A stretch of DNA of 64,000 nucleotides from Melieria omissa (taxonomy: Eukaryota > Arthropoda > Insecta > Diptera > Ulidiidae), in contig OZ020269.1 in assembly GCA_963971225.1 (NCBI GenBank), positions 21,884,921-21,948,920 of the forward strand. The letters run 5' to 3'. Shown in pieces: positions 1-10,792 of the stretch; position 1 is the stretch's first letter, and the number at the start of each line of letters is the position of its first letter. The position numbers and the translations under genes were made by a program. The notes under the pieces are model-generated. The model saw only the letters and a list, made by a program, of their open reading frames with translations. It made no database searches and was not told where the DNA came from.

Positions 1-2280
1 TATTTGTGTAGTTGTTGTGAGTTGTTTTTAAGGATGGGCTTGCGTTGATCCAGTCAAAACAGCTGTCAACAAAAACAACACACGTGTGCAAGGAATGCCG
101 CAACTGCACAGCGGGGCAACAAAGCGTACATCACAAAACACAAGCGAAAGCAGAAAAGTGAGGTTAGCCAAAATTGGTTTGCAAATAATGACAACAACAA
201 CAGACGGTTAGACGTGCAAAAAGTGCCGGCAAATGTGTACCCAGCATTTTGCCGGCCACTAACGCTTATTTGCTGTAAGTTTTTTTACATTACATTAAAT
301 TGCGAAAAATTTTGTTGTTTTTGGCTGTTCCAGTGTTTTCAATTTGAATCTAATTCAACGGTTGGCACCCGACGAGTGCGCCAATCGGCATCATTATCGG
401 TTTCATTGGGGCCAACAGGGGCCTTATCACTTTTCGAATGATCGTCTTGCATGCTGCTCGGCGAGAGAATTCAATTCTTTAATAATCCGGTTTTCAATGC
501 TCAATTTCGACACCGCATTGTCGTTAAAACTAAAACACCAACACAAAATAAAAGCAACGCTTCGTTCGCGACTTGAAATGTTGTTGACAAAATGTTCGTT
601 CAGCGAATTTGAATAAAATCGCACTCGAAATTCGACAACGTCGACAGGACCGAATTAAGCGAACATGCGCTCATTCTAGGAGTGCTACGAATTTAGGTAT
701 GTGTCGTTGTTGTTGTTTGTATAATTTACTCGTAAAATAGCAGAATAAAATTAGTCGAGCTCCACGCGGCACCGTCACCGTCACCATTCGCTAACAAACT
801 TCAACTGATTCGATGCGACCGATGCCGACTGCTGGCTGGCTCGCTGGCTGGCTGGCTGGCTGAGTGGCTGAGTGGCAGAGTGGGGGCTGCGCTGTCTGGG
901 GCCACACGCTTGCTTACTTGTTTGTTTGCTTGCAGGCTGGCTGGCTGGCTGGCTGGTTGATTCGGTATGGCTCTGTTTAGCCGCTTGGCTGCTCGGTTGC
1001 TCGGCGCGCACAACTACCAAGTACAACAATTGATTTCGAAATGATACGAACGGCCGCATGGAGGAGCGCAAGCACGCCAAGCAGCCACAGCCGCAGCCGC
1101 AGCCACAGTCGCAATCACAGAAGTGTGGAAGCAGTCAAAGTAGGCAAGGCAAAGCCGCGAAGAAAACATACAAGAGAAATGAAAAACAAAAAATTGAGGG
1201 AAACAAGGAAAAACAACACAGCCAACGATAGACGCAGAGCCGCGCTGCTTGGCTCAGCCGCGCCGCCGCAAGTGGAGGCCGCTGCAATGCCGCCGCCTCA
1301 GCCCCAGCAGCGCACACCAACAACAACAATGTTCACATTGTCGCTGTACTACTACTAGACCACATAAAGTAGCCGTGCAGTGTTCACATTGCGGATATTC
1401 TTACGCGAATGTAAGCGCTCGCTTAGATGCTTTTCATATAAAGTATTTTAGAATAAATCGTATGGTGCGCAGCCATGTAGGTCTGTTGCATGCCCCTCCC
1501 CCTCCCGGGCCTTCACTTGTTGCTCAGCAAGAATCAAATGAATTCGCGACCGCGTACTCGTGTGCTGACCGCACAGATGGACAAAGTGGTCGCGCGCATT
1601 GCTTGCAATGACTGAGTTCGTACTATGGACATTGAGATGAAATATTGCTTTCACAATGTTATCCCTCCAACACATACATAGGTCCGTCTCAAGGCGTCTC
1701 ATGCCGTTAAATAAAACTCCGATTTTTCTTGAATCCAAAGATTCTCTGCTGGTATTTAAGGGGGTAGGCAGGTAGAATCGACCATATTTGTCAATAATTT
1801 TTTTTTCATACAAATTTTTATTCCACATTAACAATTTTTTTATATGTTATTGTACATAGTTTTGAGTACTGAAAAAAGATATGGGCGACCGGAAGACATT
1901 TTGAAACGCTGGCTGATACGATTACGGCCGAGCTAAATTCTCTGTTTTCTGTGACAATTACATCTGCTGGTGAAAGCCAAATGCAACACATAGTTATCAT
2001 TGTTATTGGTGAGGATAGTAAACTGCGGCCTAGAAGTTCAATTTTACCCCAACACAACCTATGAATCATTTTCATTAGAAGCATTTCCATAGTTGCTTTG
2101 CTACACTCATAGTTTGATCAAATGATAAATCTATACATTTTCCATAAAAACACCCTCATCCTTCTCCTATTTTAACTGCTCCTTGACGTTGGCGTTACAT
2201 TACATTGACTGCACATTATACTTTTTTAGTTTTAAGTTAAATCTAATCCACAAGCTCCCAGTGTTTTGTTTAAACTTGAA
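1..2280. other. Intergenic, no supported gene
   Basis: No open frame here shows a recognisable domain, plausible splice structure or coding-like composition. The frames of 60-130 codons are low in complexity or shadow simple repeats. The stretch from about 800 to 1340 is richer in G+C and has CTGG and CAG-like runs, as often seen in untranslated exons or enhancers of fly genes, but I cannot assign it to a gene. Confidence 0.5.
831..956. repeat. CTGG tetranucleotide repeats
   Basis: Two runs of tandem CTGG/GGCT (about 831-870 and 934-956) are separated by G+C-rich sequence. On the minus strand they read as Ser/Gln/Pro/Ala-rich open frames, which are composition artefacts. Confidence 0.75.
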
Positions 2281-2347
2281 GAGAGGTTAGGTTAGGTTAA
2301 GTTTTTTCGTGTGGTCTCTCCACGCTACCCGCGCTTTGAGTGATATA

Positions 2348-2569
2348 CAGTCGTGTCTGGATATAGTGAACTAATTATTGCAAGGCCTGTTCACAGTATC
2401 GAGGTTGTTCACTATATAAAAGTTAACATTTTTGTTCAAAAACTCTTTTTATTTGCTCAAAAAACACTTTTTGTTTTTTGATTAAAATTTTTTTCAATAT
2501 CAAAATTTTGGTGTTCACTATATCGAGGTGTTCACTATATCGGGTGTTCACCATACCCAGACACGACTG
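2348..2569. mobile_element. pogo/Tigger-like MITE, TA target duplication
   Basis: A 222-bp element without coding capacity. Its ends are inverted repeats of about 24 bp beginning CAGTCGTGTCTGG, with two mismatches in the second half (GGATATAGTGAAC against GGGTATGGTGAAC). TA dinucleotides flank it at 2346-2347 and 2570-2571. The interior repeats the terminal motif TTCACTATAT several times. The CAGT start and TA duplication are typical of pogo/Tigger-class elements of the Tc1/mariner superfamily. The class is inferred from the ends only. Confidence 0.7.
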
Positions 2570-2722
2570 TACTATTAAAATTGTTCATTGATTTGTTGAA
2601 TTTTTCATTGAGAGTAATTCTCTATCGAAATAATATTGCCTGCGAATGGATACAGGCGTTATAGATATTAAATATGTACATGGATTTTAAGGCATACAAA
2701 AGTTAAGCTATTAGAAGACTAC

Positions 2723-5700
2723 TTACTTACTTACTTAACTGGCCATAACAACCCGTTATCGGGTTACGGCCTGCCGCAAAACTTCTCTCCAGGCGCCTCT
2801 GCTTCGCGCGCGCCTTCTCCAGTTGGTCACACCAAGAGATACCAGGGCCTCTTCCACTTGGTCCTTCCACCGGAGACACGGCCTCCCTCTTCGCCGTCGA
2901 CCTCCAACCATCGCATCGAATACCTTTTTCGCCGGAGCTTCGTCGTCCATGCGGCAGACATGACCGAGCCAGCGTAGCCGCTGGATGTTAATTCGCTGCG
3001 CTACGTCCATGTCCTTATACAGCTCATACAGCTCGTTATTGGTTCGTATGCGATAGTCGTCACCAACCCGAACAGGGCCGAAGATTTTGCGAAGCACCTT
3101 CCTCTCGAACACTCCAAGGGCCGCTATGTCGTTTCGTGTCATTGTCCATGCTTCAGCGCCATAGAGGAGCACGGGCAAGATAAGCGTCCTATAGAGTGAA
3201 AGTTTTGTCGGTCGAGAGAGGTCTCTACTTCTCAATTGCCTACCGAGACCGTAGTAGCACCTGTTGGCAAGAGTTATCCTTCGCTTTATCTCCAGACTGA
3301 CATCATTGCTGCTGTTGATGGCGGTGCCAAGGTAGACGAATTCCTTGACAACTTCAAAAGCATACCTGTCGGCCTCGACGTGAGACCCTATCCGCTGCGA
3401 GTCCCTGCGTGTAGACAGCATATACTTCGTCTTGCCCTCATTTACCACCAGACCCATTTGGCATATTCTCTTTCGATAGCCGCAAAGGCAGCGGTGACAT
3501 CTCGCTTGTTACGTCCGATGACATCAATATCATCAGCGTAAGCAAGGAACTGGACACTTTTGTTGAAAATTGTGCCATTACGATGTACACCGGCCTTGCG
3601 CAGCACACTCTCCATGGTGAAGTTGAAGAGGTCGCAGGACAAAGGATCGCCCTGTCTGAAACCTCGAACGGTATCAAAGGGGTCGGAGAGGTCACTTCCA
3701 ACCTTGACGGAGCTGCGCGTATTGCTCAACGTCGATCTGCAAAGTCTAACGAGCTTTGCAGGGATACCAAGTTCAGACAATGCGGCATATAGGCGATCCC
3801 TTATCGGGCTATCGAATGCTGCCTTGTAATCGATGAAGAGATGGTGTGTATCGATTTGGTTCTCATGGGTCTTCTCCAGGATTTGGCGTAGAGTGAATAT
3901 CTGGTCGATGGTGGACTTACCAGGTCTAAAGCCGCACTGATAAGGTCCAATCAGCGCCTTGGCGAGTGGCTTTAGTCTTTCACATAATACGCTCGTCAGG
4001 ACCTTGTATGCAATGGGAAGTAGGCTGATACCCCTGTAGTTGGCGCATATTGTTGGGTCGCCTTTCTTCAGCACAGGACAAAGGGCACTGAGGTTCCAAT
4101 CGTTGGGCATTCGTTCCTCCAGCCATATTTTGCAAATGAGCTGATGCATGCACCCAATCAGCTCACCGCCGCCGGCCTTGAACAATTCAGCTGGTAGCCC
4201 ATCCGGCCCTGCAGCTTTGTTGTTCTTGAGTCGCTGGATAGCGACCCGGACCTCGTCATGGCTGGGCGGTGGCACATCCACACCGTCGTCGTCGATTGGT
4301 ACCATCTGGACATCTTCACCACTGGCGGTATTGTTCCTTTCGTCGCCTGCGAGCAGCTTGGTGAAGTGCTCCTTCCACAACCTCAGCACACCCTGCGCAT
4401 CCGTAACCAGATCCCCGTTTTCGTCTCTGCAAGAAGATGCCCCAGGCTTAAATCCTTCCGTAAGACGCTTAACTTTTTGGAAGAATTTTCAGGCGTCATT
4501 CCTGCTCCTGCACTCCTCGATTTCCTCACGCTCGCGCCTTTCTTGCTCCCGTTTCTTGCGTCTAAAAAGGCACCTCTCTTTCTTCCTCTCCTCCCGGTAT
4601 TTTTCTGTCATGGCTCGCGTGGCGGCCGACTGCAGGGTCTTCTTGTATGCAGCATTCTTCACTGCAGTGGCTGCGCGACACTCTTCATCGTACCATTGGT
4701 TTTTTGGTGGTGGGCGTCGAAAACCAAGGACATTTTCTGCGGCGGCGCGCATAGAGTGGGATAAGTGAGCCCATAATCCGCCGATGTCATCAGGTGGAGA
4801 GGGGGAGCGACCGAGCTGGTTGGAGAGTTGAGCGGAGTAGACTTCGGCTACCCCTTGTGATCGCAGCTTACTGATGTCCAGCTTTCTTCGCAAACTAGGT
4901 TGTGCGGTCTTCGCTGCGCAAAGACGCATGCGTACCTTGGCTGCAACAAGGTAGTGGTCCGAGTCGATGTTGGGTCCTCGGAACGTGCGCACATCTTGAA
5001 TGCTAGAAGCATGCCTTCCATCAACCACAATGTGATCAATCTGGTTGCGGGTGGATTGATCGGGGGATAACCAGGTGGCCTTGTGGATATCGAGGTGCTG
5101 GAATCTGGTGCTACTAACTACCATGTTTCGTGCCGCGGCGAAATCGATCAGCCTCAGACCGTTGTTCGATGTGGTCCCATGGAGGCTGAACTGCCCGACT
5201 GTGGGGCCAAAGATGCCTTCTCGCCCGACTTTTGCGTTGAAGTCCCCGAGGACAATTTTGACGTCATGGGCCGGGCACCTGTCGTAGACGTCCTCGAGCT
5301 TCGCATAGAAGGCATCCTTGGCCGCATCGTCCTTCTCTTCCGTCGGGGAGTGCGCGCAAATTAGGCTGATGCTAAAGTATTTAGCTTTGATGCGGATCGA
5401 AGCCAGCCGTTCGTTCACCGGAGTGAACCGAGAGACGTGGTGGCGAAGTCTCTTGCTGACCACAAATCCGCAGCCAAATTCGCGCTTCTCCGCATGGCAG
5501 CTGTAGTAGATATCGCAGTCTGCTCGCTTGGAGCAACCTTGCCCTGTCCATCGCATTTCCTGGATGGCGGTGATGTCAGCCTTACATTTCGTGAGGGCTT
5601 CCGCCAGTTGGATAGAGGCACCTTCCCTATAGAGGGTCCGGACATTCCAGGTGCATATCCTCAAATCATGGTCCTTGAATCGTTTGCTGTGGTCGTCAAC

Positions 5701-5981
5701 ATTGTGGGTTCCTTCCGAGGCTTGCTTTTTGGCTTTCATTGGTATTTGGTTTTCCGTGGCGGGCACCAAACCCTGCGCACAACCCAAATTTTAAGTCCTG
5801 GGGATAGGACTCGCTGCACACATTAGTTCACTATTCAGCGGATGCCAAATAGCTATCCAGAAGGGCCGCGCGGAGGCTGTGCATCAGCTTGGATTGGACA
5901 GGAACAAGGATCGTTCTGGCGTTCGCCAGGTTGAACGCAATCAGAGACTTTGCCTTGTATGTCCGCTCCCTTCCTTCCTTC
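2723..5981 (-). mobile_element. RTE-type non-LTR retrotransposon, near full length
   Basis: Minus-strand element of 3.26 kb bounded by a perfect 13-bp target site duplication, ATTAGAAGACTAC, at 2710-2722 and 5982-5994. The 3' end is a short tetranucleotide tail (about five TAAG units, minus strand), as usual for RTE elements instead of poly(A). It encodes an apurinic-type endonuclease followed by reverse transcriptase and no RNase H. Family membership rests on domain order, the tail and the protein motifs. The exact duplication and few coding lesions suggest a relatively recent insertion. Confidence 0.9.
2756..5787 (-). pseudogene. RTE endonuclease-reverse transcriptase, two lesions
   Basis: Reads from 5787 down to 2756. 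The endonuclease part (5787-4492) has the APE-like motifs TWNVRTL, QEMRW, GDFNAKVG and SDHYLV. It stops at a TGA (4489-4491), after which the same frame continues through the reverse transcriptase part to about 3457. The stop sits where related proteins carry an Arg, so CGA to TGA is likely. Reverse transcriptase motifs are LFIDYKAAFDS, RQGDPLS and the catalytic YADD box. At about 3457 one A is missing from a short A run (GCCAAATGGG), which shifts the frame; the thumb and C-terminal part (3457-2756, ending QAVTR) is otherwise intact. With only these two lesions, the copy was probably active not long ago. The endonuclease start (Met at 5787) is the first in-frame ATG and is uncertain. Confidence 0.88.
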
Positions 5982-6731
5982 ATTAGAAGACTACAGAGAT
6001 TGAAATTTTTGAGTGGTCAGGTTAGGTTAGGTTGAGTAAGATTAAAATATCTGTCTGAGCACGGATCTTTGCCTAACGACATAGTTAGGTCATAAAATTA
6101 GCCAATTTTGATATCACAAGAAGAAAATTATTTGTGTTTCTGTAAGTCGGAAAGCCTACGCAGGCCAATCTGATATGTGGATAAACCCAACCAAGTTTCT
6201 GATGTTGCCTGATCTGCGTTTGTCTAAGTTTCTGAAAAAGGGAGAGTCTAGACATTTCCACCTTCGTCTAAACTCTAGAGAAAGCCTGTCAGTGGCGTAG
6301 AAGGGGGCCTATAGGGCGGCAATAGACCCAACTATGAAGACTCAATCTGTTGGCATCACGTTTGAATAGCTAGACGTCCATGTTGAAGTGCCGTCTGCTA
6401 AGCGAGATAAGCGTTTTAGTGCATCTGGGATTGAAGGTGGGTCAAAGCTGTTTAAGTTTTGATATAAAGGCTGTGCACACCAAAATTGGGACACTTTTAA
6501 CCCCCTGTACCTTTTAAAATAAATCTCTTTGAAAAGCAAAATTTTGTATGTAAATACCCCAGGATTTGTTTCGCAATATTCAAATAAAACAAATTGCAAA
6601 ACCCGTTTTATTAGTGAGAAAATGGCAAACGAATACGAGCGTAAAAAACTCATCTTGCACGAACACACTACGAATATTTGTTACAGGAAAGATTTTAAGT
6701 CAATAGGAACAAAACTAAAGGGTGTTTAATA

Positions 6732-7640
6732 TCAGGTGTACAAATTTGCTTCCGCCGTTTTCCGATAGGTGGCTGTACCGGCTGAGGCTGGTTGAAATAC
6801 ATAGATGGTAATGCCTTTAAAGTGAGTGTGGACAGTGCCTAACGAATTGTCATCGCCGTTTCAGTGACAGTTGTTCTTGTTTTCGTATTATTCACGCTCG
6901 AAAATGTCCGTTTATGTGCCCAATTCTCGCCATTTGCGGGAAGTTTTACTTTTCTGTTACAATTCGAAAAAAAATGCAGCTGAAGCGCATCGAATGCTCT
7001 CAGAAACTTACGGTGATGTTGCTCTGAGTGAAAGAACGTGTCGGGAGTGGTTTCAACGTTTTAAAAATGGTGATTTCGATGTCGAAGACAAACATGGTGG
7101 TGGAAGAGAAAAAACCTTCAAAGATGAACAACTAGAAGCATTGCTTGATGAAGATTCGTGCCAAACCCAAGAAGAGCTTGCCGAATCGTTGGGAGTGAGT
7201 CAGCAAGCCATTTCAAAACGTCTCAAGGCCCTGGGCATGATTCAGAAAGAAGGAAACTGGGTGCCGTACGAGTTGAAACCGAGGGACATCGAGCAAAAGT
7301 GGTCAAAAAGTACCTGGAAACGCTGAAATGGGAAGTCTTGCCCCACCCGCCGTATTCCCCAGATGTCGCCCCTTCTGACTTCCACCTATTCCGTTCGATG
7401 GCACACGGCCTGGCAGATCAACATTTTCAATCCTTCGAAGAATTGGAAAAATGGATTGCTTCATGGATAGCGTCAAAAGAGGACTCCTTTTTTCGAGCCG
7501 GGATCCGAAAATTGCCGGAAAGATGGGAGAAAGTTGTCGCTAGCGACGGACAATACTTTGAATAATACATCTGTAAGCACTTTTTCGCAATAAAGCTTTT
7601 AATTTTGGAAAAAACGGCGGAAGCAAAGTTGTACACCTGA
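6732..7640 (+). mobile_element. mariner element, internally deleted, intact ends
   Basis: A 909-bp mariner flanked by TA on both sides (6730-6731 and 7641-7642). The inverted terminal repeats begin TCAGGTGTACAA and extend about 28 bp through a shared GCTTCCGCCGTTTT block with few differences. An autonomous mariner is about 1.3 kb, so roughly 0.4 kb is missing from the middle. Because both ends are complete it could still be mobilised by a transposase supplied elsewhere. That is inference from structure. Confidence 0.93.
6904..7565 (+). pseudogene. mariner transposase lacking catalytic core
   Basis: The N-terminal DNA-binding part starts at Met 6904 (MSVYVPNSRHL), runs through two helix-turn-helix segments (ERTCREWFQRFKNGDF and QEELAESLGVSQQAI) and reaches the WVPYELKPRDIE linker at about 7295. 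The sequence then jumps to the C-terminal part (VVKKYLETLKWEV, PHPPYSPDVAPSD) in another frame, ending DGQYFE and stop at 7565. The deletion removes the segment that holds the first two Asp residues of the D,D34D catalytic triad; only the third (in PSD) remains. No active enzyme is possible from this copy. Confidence 0.92.
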
Positions 7641-7642
7641 TA

Positions 7643-9361
7643 CATACAAATTTAAAGACATAAACATAATCATTTGTGATCATTAAAGATTTACTTTTTG
7701 AAATCCCCCCCTAATATTTGTCTGCTCCGTCCCTGAATTTTTTTGAGCACACATTAATTTCTACACAATTTTAATAGGTTAAGTTACTTTATATGTTACT
7801 TTTACTTTTTAAAATTTAAAAACTTTCAAATCTTTTCAGAAAAGTTAAAATTTTTATTTTCCACAAGTTTGCAATAGTTCTACTTTTTAACTACATAAAA
7901 AAATTAAATAAATCTAAAAAATTAAATGAAACTAATTAAAATCTAAAATCTAATCTAATCTTATTAAATCTAATTTACGAAAAAAACCAAAAATCTAAGG
8001 TGCGAATTTGGAAAGTTTTTAAGTTTATGATGTTTACGATTCTTGAGCACTAATTCCTTAAAATTACAATAACATGTTACATAAATAACACATTTTAATA
8101 AACCATTTGATTAAAATTTTAAACCAGTTATTTCCAACTGAAAAACTCCAGTTCAACGTCCAAGTTACGGTACTTACGACCCTACCTAGTGATACATACA
8201 AGCATACACATGTTTTATATGTTTGTATGTGGAATTGTCTATATGTTTTTGTTGAAATTTCAATTTTACTGCCGTTATCAGTAGATAACTGTGGTAGAAA
8301 TAGAGAAGATATTGATTTATAAATAATTTTCACTGTGGCCCAGCGATGGAAGGTATCGGTGGGGGAGGAAAATCGCTGGCAGATTGGTGTTTCGTAAATT
8401 TTTATTGATAAGAATTGATAATAATTGACCGATATTAGGGTATCAACAACAGACAGACAGACAGGCTGTCAGCCAGCCAGACAGTCAGTCAACTGAACAG
8501 TCAAGCAAACAGATAACACACCGAAACAAAGCGATTGCCAGACAGACACATTAAGTGATTGTGTGCATTTAAGAAACAAATGAATTTCATTGGCACATAC
8601 AAGTACATACATATGTACATACATGCATATATTTAGTACTCGCATGTTGTGTATGAATATGAGAAGCTACTTAACTGATAAATTGGGCAAATTGTAATGC
8701 AGTAAATGTTCGGAATTTTTATGACTTGTTATTGCGAACAGTTGTTAACGATAAAAATTAATGCAATATGCAATGTGCAATATTTCCATGGCTCAAAAAA
8801 CGGCAAATGCCGGTCAAGTGGGAGTCCCAGCTGGGCCTTTTGATCTCTTGTGATAAGATACTAGAAAGTGAGTAATAAAATTAAAAAAAAAACAAAAACT
8901 TTCAATAAAAAAACAAAAATATTTTATGAAATTCACTTTGGAACTTTAATCAAATAAAAATAATAATAATTAGTTTTTGTAATTTTTTTTAATTCAGACT
9001 TAAAAAACAGAAACAAAGAATGCAAAATTCAAATAAGAAATACATTAAAAAAGTATCAAGAAATAAAAAAAATAATTAAGTTACAGTAAAAGATAAACTA
9101 ATTTAAAAAATAATAAATTAATTAAAAAATTAAAAATAAAAATATCGAAATTAAATTTCAGTTACAGATAAACATACTAAAATAAATTAAATTAATAAAT
9201 TTAAAAAATTAATTAAATCAAAAATAATTTTGAAAAATATATATAACAAGGTTTCATTCGATTCGCTGTAACAAGAATTTCGGTTTCGAAATTTAATCAT
9301 ATAAAAAGAAGCCAAATTGAATACATATTTTGCATTTTTTTTAATTTTGGGTTTTTAAAAC
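7643..9361. other. AT-rich intergenic DNA
   Basis: No gene seen. The stretch is very AT-rich, with short CAGA/CAGC runs near 8450-8500, a TACATA microsatellite-like patch near 8600-8640, and A-rich DNA from about 8880 up to the pentanucleotide array. Confidence 0.6.
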
Positions 9362-10792
9362 ATTTGATTTGATTTGATTTGATTTGATTTGATTTGATTT
9401 GATTTGATTTGATTTGATTTGATTTGATTTGATTTGATTTGATTTGATTTGATTTGATTTGATTTGATTTGATTTGATTTGATTTGATTTGATTTGATTT
9501 GATTTGATTTGATTTGATTTGATTTGATTTGATTTGATTTGATTTGATTTGATTTGATTTGATTTGATTTGATTTGATTTGATTTGATTTGATTTGATTT
9601 GATTTGATTTGATTTGATTTGATTTGATTTGATTTGATTTGATTTGATTTGATTTGATTTGATTTGATTTGATTTGATTTGATTTGATTTGATTTGATTT
9701 GATTTGATTTGATTTGATTTGATTTGATTTGATTTGATTTGATTTGATTTGATTTGATTTGATTTGATTTGATTTGATTTGATTTGATTTGATTTGATTT
9801 GATTTGATTTGATTTGATTTGATTTGATTTGATTTGATTTGATTTGATTTGATTTGATTTGATTTGATTTGATTTGATTTGATTTGATTTGATTTGATTT
9901 GATTTGATTTGATTTGATTTGATTTGATTTGATTTGATTTGATTTGATTTGATTTGATTTGATTTGATTTGATTTGATTTGATTTGATTTGATTTGATTT
10001 GATTTGATTTGATTTGATTTGATTTGATTTGATTTGATTTGATTTGATTTGATTTGATTTGATTTGATTTGATTTGATTTGATTTGATTTGATTTGATTT
10101 GATTTGATTTGATTTGATTTGATTTGATTTGATTTGATTTGATTTGATTTGATTTGATTTGATTTGATTTGATTTGATTTGATTTGATTTGATTTGATTT
10201 GATTTGATTTGATTTGATTTGATTTGATTTGATTTGATTTGATTTGATTTGATTTGATTTGATTTGATTTGATTTGATTTGATTTGATTTGATTTGATTT
10301 GATTTGATTTGATTTGATTTGATTTGATTTGATTTGATTTGATTTGATTTGATTTGATTTGATTTGATTTGATTTGATTTGATTTGATTTGATTTGATTT
10401 GATTTGATTTGATTTGATTTGATTTGATTTGATTTGATTTGATTTGATTTGATTTGATTTGATTTGATTTGATTTGATTTGATTTGATTTGATTTGATTT
10501 GATTTGATTTGATTTGATTTGATTTGATTTGATTTGATTTGATTTGATTTGATTTGATTTTATTTGATTTGATTTGATTTGATTTGATTTGATTTGATTT
10601 TATTTGATTTGATTTGATTTGATTTGATTTGATTTGATTTGATTTGATTTGATTTGATTTGATTTGATTTTATTTGATTTGATTTGATTTGATTTGATTT
10701 GATTTGATTTGATTTGATTTGATTTGATTTGATTTGATTTGATTTGATTTGATTTGATTTGATTTGATTTGATTTGATTTGATTTGATTTGA
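9362..10792. repeat. (GATTT)n pentanucleotide satellite array, ~1.43 kb
   Basis: About 286 head-to-tail copies of GATTT (AAATC on the minus strand). The first ~1.2 kb is perfect. The only interruptions I see are three G-to-T changes at about 10561, 10601 and 10671, all in the last 240 bp. On the minus strand the array is open and reads as a Ser-Asn-Gln-Ile-Lys polymer, which is not a gene. Short runs of the same motif occur near 13070 and 26525. Such a long perfect array is also a place where assembly length may be wrong. Confidence 0.97.

Noticed and set aside
781..1080. Ser/Gln/Ala-rich minus-strand frame
   Set aside because: Encoded by CTGG and related simple repeats; no domain, no splice or start context support.
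4148..4768. 206-codon + strand frame opposite the RTE
   Set aside because: Antisense of the retrotransposon coding region.
6293..6335. CAGTGGCGTAGAAGGGGGCC resembling a hAT end
   Set aside because: No matching opposite terminus or 8-bp duplication nearby.
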